From Lichenostomus cassidix (lineage: Eukaryota; Chordata; Aves; Passeriformes; Meliphagidae): a DNA stretch of 64,000 nt. This document shows positions 60,710 through 64,000 of this stretch, in pieces. The notes under the pieces were generated by a model. It saw only the letters and a list, made by a program, of their open reading frames with translations, did no database searches and had not been told where the DNA came from. The DNA is taken from NCBI GenBank assembly GCA_008360975.2, contig CM039195.1, forward strand, positions 15,925,010-15,989,009, read 5' to 3'. A program made the translations under genes and the position numbers. The first letter of the stretch is position 1. Every line of letters begins with the position of its first letter.

Positions 60710-60749
60710 GGCTCGGCTCGGCTCGGCTTGGCTCGGCTCGGCTCGGCTC
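60710..60749 (+). repeat. GGCTC pentanucleotide repeat, eight units
   Basis: GGCTC repeated with one GGCTT interruption, then CTCCTCTCC. It is inside the CpG island just after exon 1 and is a probable length polymorphism. Confidence 0.9.
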
Positions 60750-61487
60750 CTCTCCTCTCCTCCGCCGCACCGCGGGGCCGGGGCCACTGCGGCTGAGCTG
60801 CCCCGTGACAGCGGGAGGGAAAAAAACCGAACCAAAATAGCTGCAATCCTGTGGAATTCCCGAGGAATCAGGAGTTCACTTTGCAATGCCAACAGCATCC
60901 GGAGGGGTCAGCATAATTTGGGATGTGAAAAATAGTTTTTAAAATGGGTAATTTGTGCAGCCGTCCAGCTTTCTCAATGTCAGCAGTGAGCTGTTTCGTT
61001 GGAGAAAGGAATTGCCTTTAGACTGTAAAATCTTGTTTTTGAAACGTATTTTTACCAGAACTATGGCTTGAACTTTAATGAAGTCGTTCCCAAGTCAGCA
61101 CCTGCCGTTTCCTGGAGCATGGATGCGTTCCTGGGAGAGCTGGGGCAGGGTTGCCCAGCTGAGGGGTTTGTTTGTAAGTGGCTCATGAGGAATCCAACCC
61201 CTCTAATGGAAAGGAAGGAGAATCCTCGGGTTACAGGGACTCGGATGTAGACAAAACATAGGGGAGGTGATCTGTGCTCTGTCATCTTGCTGCTTCTGCG
61301 CCTGCCCTGCTGAAATACAGAGCATCCTTTCAGCCTTGAAGGCTGGGAGCCATAGGGATGCTGTTCAGCTTCTTGGAATGACAGTCTGCGAGCTGGGATA
61401 GAATATTGGAGGTGGAGAAAGTCCATCTTCACCACATCATCTCCTTTAAACTTCTTGAAAAGTGGGTCTGAGACACTTGAAAAGTGT

Positions 61488-61595
61488 CTTTTAGACTAAG
61501 GAAGAGCAGAAGATTTAAGATTCAGTTGCTTTCTTAGGAGCCTTTTAGACTAAGGAAGAGCAGAAGATTTAAGATTCAGTTGCCTCTTAGGAGTC
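61488..61595 (+). repeat. Tandem duplication, period 54 bp, two copies
   Basis: CTTTTAGACTAAGGAAGAGC plus AGAAGATTTAAGATTCAGTTGC occurs at 61488 and 61542 with a few differences at the unit end (TTTCTTAGGAG against CTCTTAGGAG). Confidence 0.92.
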
Positions 61596-62993
61596 AGGTT
61601 CTGATTTGATATAGGGTAGTTAAAAAAATAAAATTAATTAAATAGTTGTTGAACTGGAGAATGGTGTAAAGCACACGCAGGATTTTCATGGACATGTTCT
61701 TGTTGCTTAATCATGTGTGAGAATCTCGGTAACTCAGTGGGGAGGGCACTTGTGGTCTGTTATTGATACTGAAAGCAAGAGTCAGTCAGTTAAAAGTTTT
61801 AGTCTCAAGTTCTAATGATGTATTAATGGACTAATAAATAATCCTAAAATTCTTTTGAGTGCTTGTAGGGGTTGAAAAATTATTCTGAGTACATGAGGCT
61901 TATTTAATGTTGTGTAGAGACAGCATTTAGCAGCTTCTGAGAAATAATAATTTTAAAAGTGCGCTATTTATGGGGAAAAAATGGGACTGCAAATGGGGGT
62001 TGGAACAGTCCAGTTGGAATCATCTTGCGTCTTTGGACTGGGGTGGATTTCTGTTCTGGGCTGACTAGATACAGGATGTATTTTCTGGAAGCAAATTTAG
62101 TGATAGCAGTTACATTCCCTGCAAGGAAACTTGGGAACCATGGCAGAATAACATTTGCTGAGATTTAAAAAGTGCTGCCGCCGCTGCTGCTGCTGCAGCT
62201 GAAGATACTCTGTCATCCTTACACACAGCTCAGTGTAAGTGGGAGAAGAAAGTGTCTGCAAAGAGACTTGTTATCAAAAAGGAATAAATAATGTGTTTCT
62301 TATGATAATAAATGAGCATTCTGCCTCTACAAACCCCCTATTGCAAGGTCATACATGGCTGTTGTTTGCCTTGGTATATAACAAAGTACATGGGAAACTG
62401 CACCTGTTTCCCATGCACTGCTTACTCTGCAGTAAATTACATGTTATAGGGGTGAAAATCTGTGTATGACAGGGAATTCTGCTGTCTACCAGGTACACAG
62501 TCAAAAAACAGAAAACTGTTTTCTTCCCAGAACGTGTATTGCTGGTCTGAAACAGTGCCATAGTGACCAGGGACTGTCCATCCCACCTCTCCAGCAGCAT
62601 CAGCCTCCTGGGCTCTGCCTCAAGTCTTGGGTGGGGTCTTCACTTCTTATTGGGAAGACCCTCCCCTGGAAACGGGATTTGATCTCAGTCTTGATTCCTC
62701 TGTGTATGAGTGCCAATTACAACAATTAAATTGACACTGAGAGGTTGGAGATGAAAAACTGATCTGTTCTCTTGCAATATCCTGTCAAAGGACCCTCAGT
62801 TATAGTTACTTTATATTAATTTATTACATTCAGTGTAATTTGAACCACAGGTGGGCATTGTTCTGGCATTAAAATGTGTGTTTTATTGTCTGATTACCAC
62901 TGTGCAGAGCCATCACACCTTGCTGTTCATCTTTATGCAGTAGTTTTGCACAGACTGTACAGGTATGGTTTGTTAAATTAGGGTTGTTTTGTA

Positions 62994-63070
62994 AAATCAT
63001 AGAAACATGGAATAGTTTGGGACCTTAAAGATCATCTAGTTCCAACACCCCTGCCATGGGCAGGGAAACA
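62994..63070 (-). repeat. CR1 LINE 3' tail, antisense
   Basis: The plus strand reads AATCATAGAAACATGGAATAG, GGGACCTTAAAGATCATCTAG and TTCCAACACCCCTGCCATGG, the classic reversed CR1 3' end. Confidence 0.88.
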
Positions 63071-63487
63071 ACTTTCTTTTCACTAAATGCTGTAAAGGAA
63101 GGTTTTCTTACCCAATACAACTGTCTTAAGATGGTTCTGTATATTGTCTTTTAAATTGATTTTTGCCAAAAGCAAATTAATGCTTTGTTTTCTAAACACT
63201 AGGGTTGTAGAGACTCCATGTTTTTCACTTGCCCTAAAATAGGGCAGCAGAAGCATCTGGGCAGGTGGATTTAGAATAGAAGTTCCTTGGCATGAGACAG
63301 TGATGTCAGTTGCTGACAGAGCTTAGTAGACAATGCTGCAGTTTTCCATGATCTCCAAACTACTGAAGATACGAGATTGCACCAGGTTTTTGGTGGTTTT
63401 TTTCTTCCATCTGTTTCATAGGGTACATAGAAACAGAGGATACATATGTTTGAATGTTGGGTCATTATTGCTTGTGTGGTGTGGTGT

Positions 63488-63920
63488 TCTGTGGAATCAC
63501 AGGCTCCTCTAGTGTGTCTGACCTCCTGAGATTGAGTCCCACACCCTTGCTCAGTTGGGGGCAAGCCAGAGCAAGTTGTCCAGGACCTGCTCAGAGTTTG
63601 AGCATCTCCACAGATGGAGACCCTGCAGCCTCTCTGGGCTACCTGTCCCAGTGTCTGACTCCTCACAGGAAAAACACACATTCTTGTGCTCAGATGGAAT
63701 TCCGTGCAGTTTCCCTTGTGCCCATTGCCTCCTGTCCAGAGCAGAGTCTGGCCCCCTCACCTTTGCTCCCTCCCAGCAGGTCCTTTAGCACACACAAAGT
63801 TTTGGTCAGATCTCCTGGAGCCTTCTCAAGGAGCCGTAGCTCACTTGGCTCCTCCTCCTGTGCAAGATGCTCCAGTCCCTTGCCACCTTTGTGGCCCCAG
63901 TATTTGGACTGGTGCATAGG
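63488..63920 (-). repeat. CR1 LINE 3' region, antisense
   Basis: The reverse complement of the CR1 segment at 42640-43135. The minus strand gives SALDRRQWAQGKLHGIPSEH and CSNSEQVLDNLLWL, nearly the same peptide text as the sense copy there. It lies in MAPK8IP3 intron 1 near the window edge. Confidence 0.87.
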
Positions 63921-64000
63921 ACGTTACTTATTTTTACTGGCTAAGTATTTGCTTTAGCTTGATCTCTTAAGGAAATGAAACTGTTGTGCTTGCTCTGTTC

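Larger units (their letters stand above)
60355..64000. other. MAPK8IP3: MAPK8IP3 intron 1 (partial)
   Basis: The CpG island continues to about 60.8 kb, then ordinary AT-rich intron follows. It contains a GGCTC pentamer repeat, a 54-bp tandem duplication, a short CTG/CCG run near 62173-62200 and two antisense CR1 pieces. No coding exon was found. Confidence 0.6.

Noticed and set aside
62173..62200. A CCG/CTG triplet run as a coding repeat
   Set aside because: Short, intronic, flanked by stops in context; no exon signals.

Overview
The window is genomic DNA from a bird. The interspersed repeats are avian: many CR1 LINE fragments (3' tails of the ATTCTGTGA/GATTCTATGA type, antisense copies opening with AATCATTAAGGTTGGA-like text), ERVL-type LTRs beginning TGTCATGGTTTAACC or TGTGGTTTAGG, and two short solo LTRs with 6-bp target duplications. 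Genes are split into short GT-AG exons, and start regions are CpG-rich. No species can be named from sequence alone.

Layout from left to right. (1) 875-17340, plus strand: the C-terminal three quarters of CRAMP1 (Cramped chromatin regulator), twelve coding exons that join in frame to 946 codons including the stop. The SANT-domain N-terminus lies left of the window. A probable 3'UTR of about 4.4 kb runs to about 21.8 kb. (2) 21.8-26.0 kb: intergenic, with a long antisense CR1 fragment carrying the end of its reverse-transcriptase frame, an AT-rich LTR-like segment, and a CpG-rich hairpin-bearing stretch. (3) 26328-36608, plus strand: complete JPT2 (HN1L), five coding exons, 188 residues, with a CpG/CCAAT promoter and a 3'UTR ending near 38.76 kb. 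(4) 44585-53944, minus strand: a gene encoding a major facilitator protein of the MFSD1 type. At least nine exons are recognisable, but the copy carries an in-frame TAG before the last membrane helix, one exon junction with incompatible phases, and no clean block for TM3-TM5. It may be decaying. (5) 60037-60354, plus strand: first coding exon of MAPK8IP3 (JIP3) with its CpG-island promoter. The remaining exons lie right of the window.

The order CRAMP1-JPT2-MAPK8IP3 is the order known from human 16p13.3, which supports the three assignments. The MFSD1-like gene sits tail-to-tail with JPT2 and head-to-head with MAPK8IP3. I do not know of a counterpart at that place in mammals, and it is the most interesting item here. 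The genes are functionally unrelated (chromatin regulation, cytosolic calcium/microtubule adaptor, membrane transport, axonal-transport scaffold); nothing suggests an operon-like or pathway relationship. No RNA gene, CRISPR array or intact mobile element was seen.
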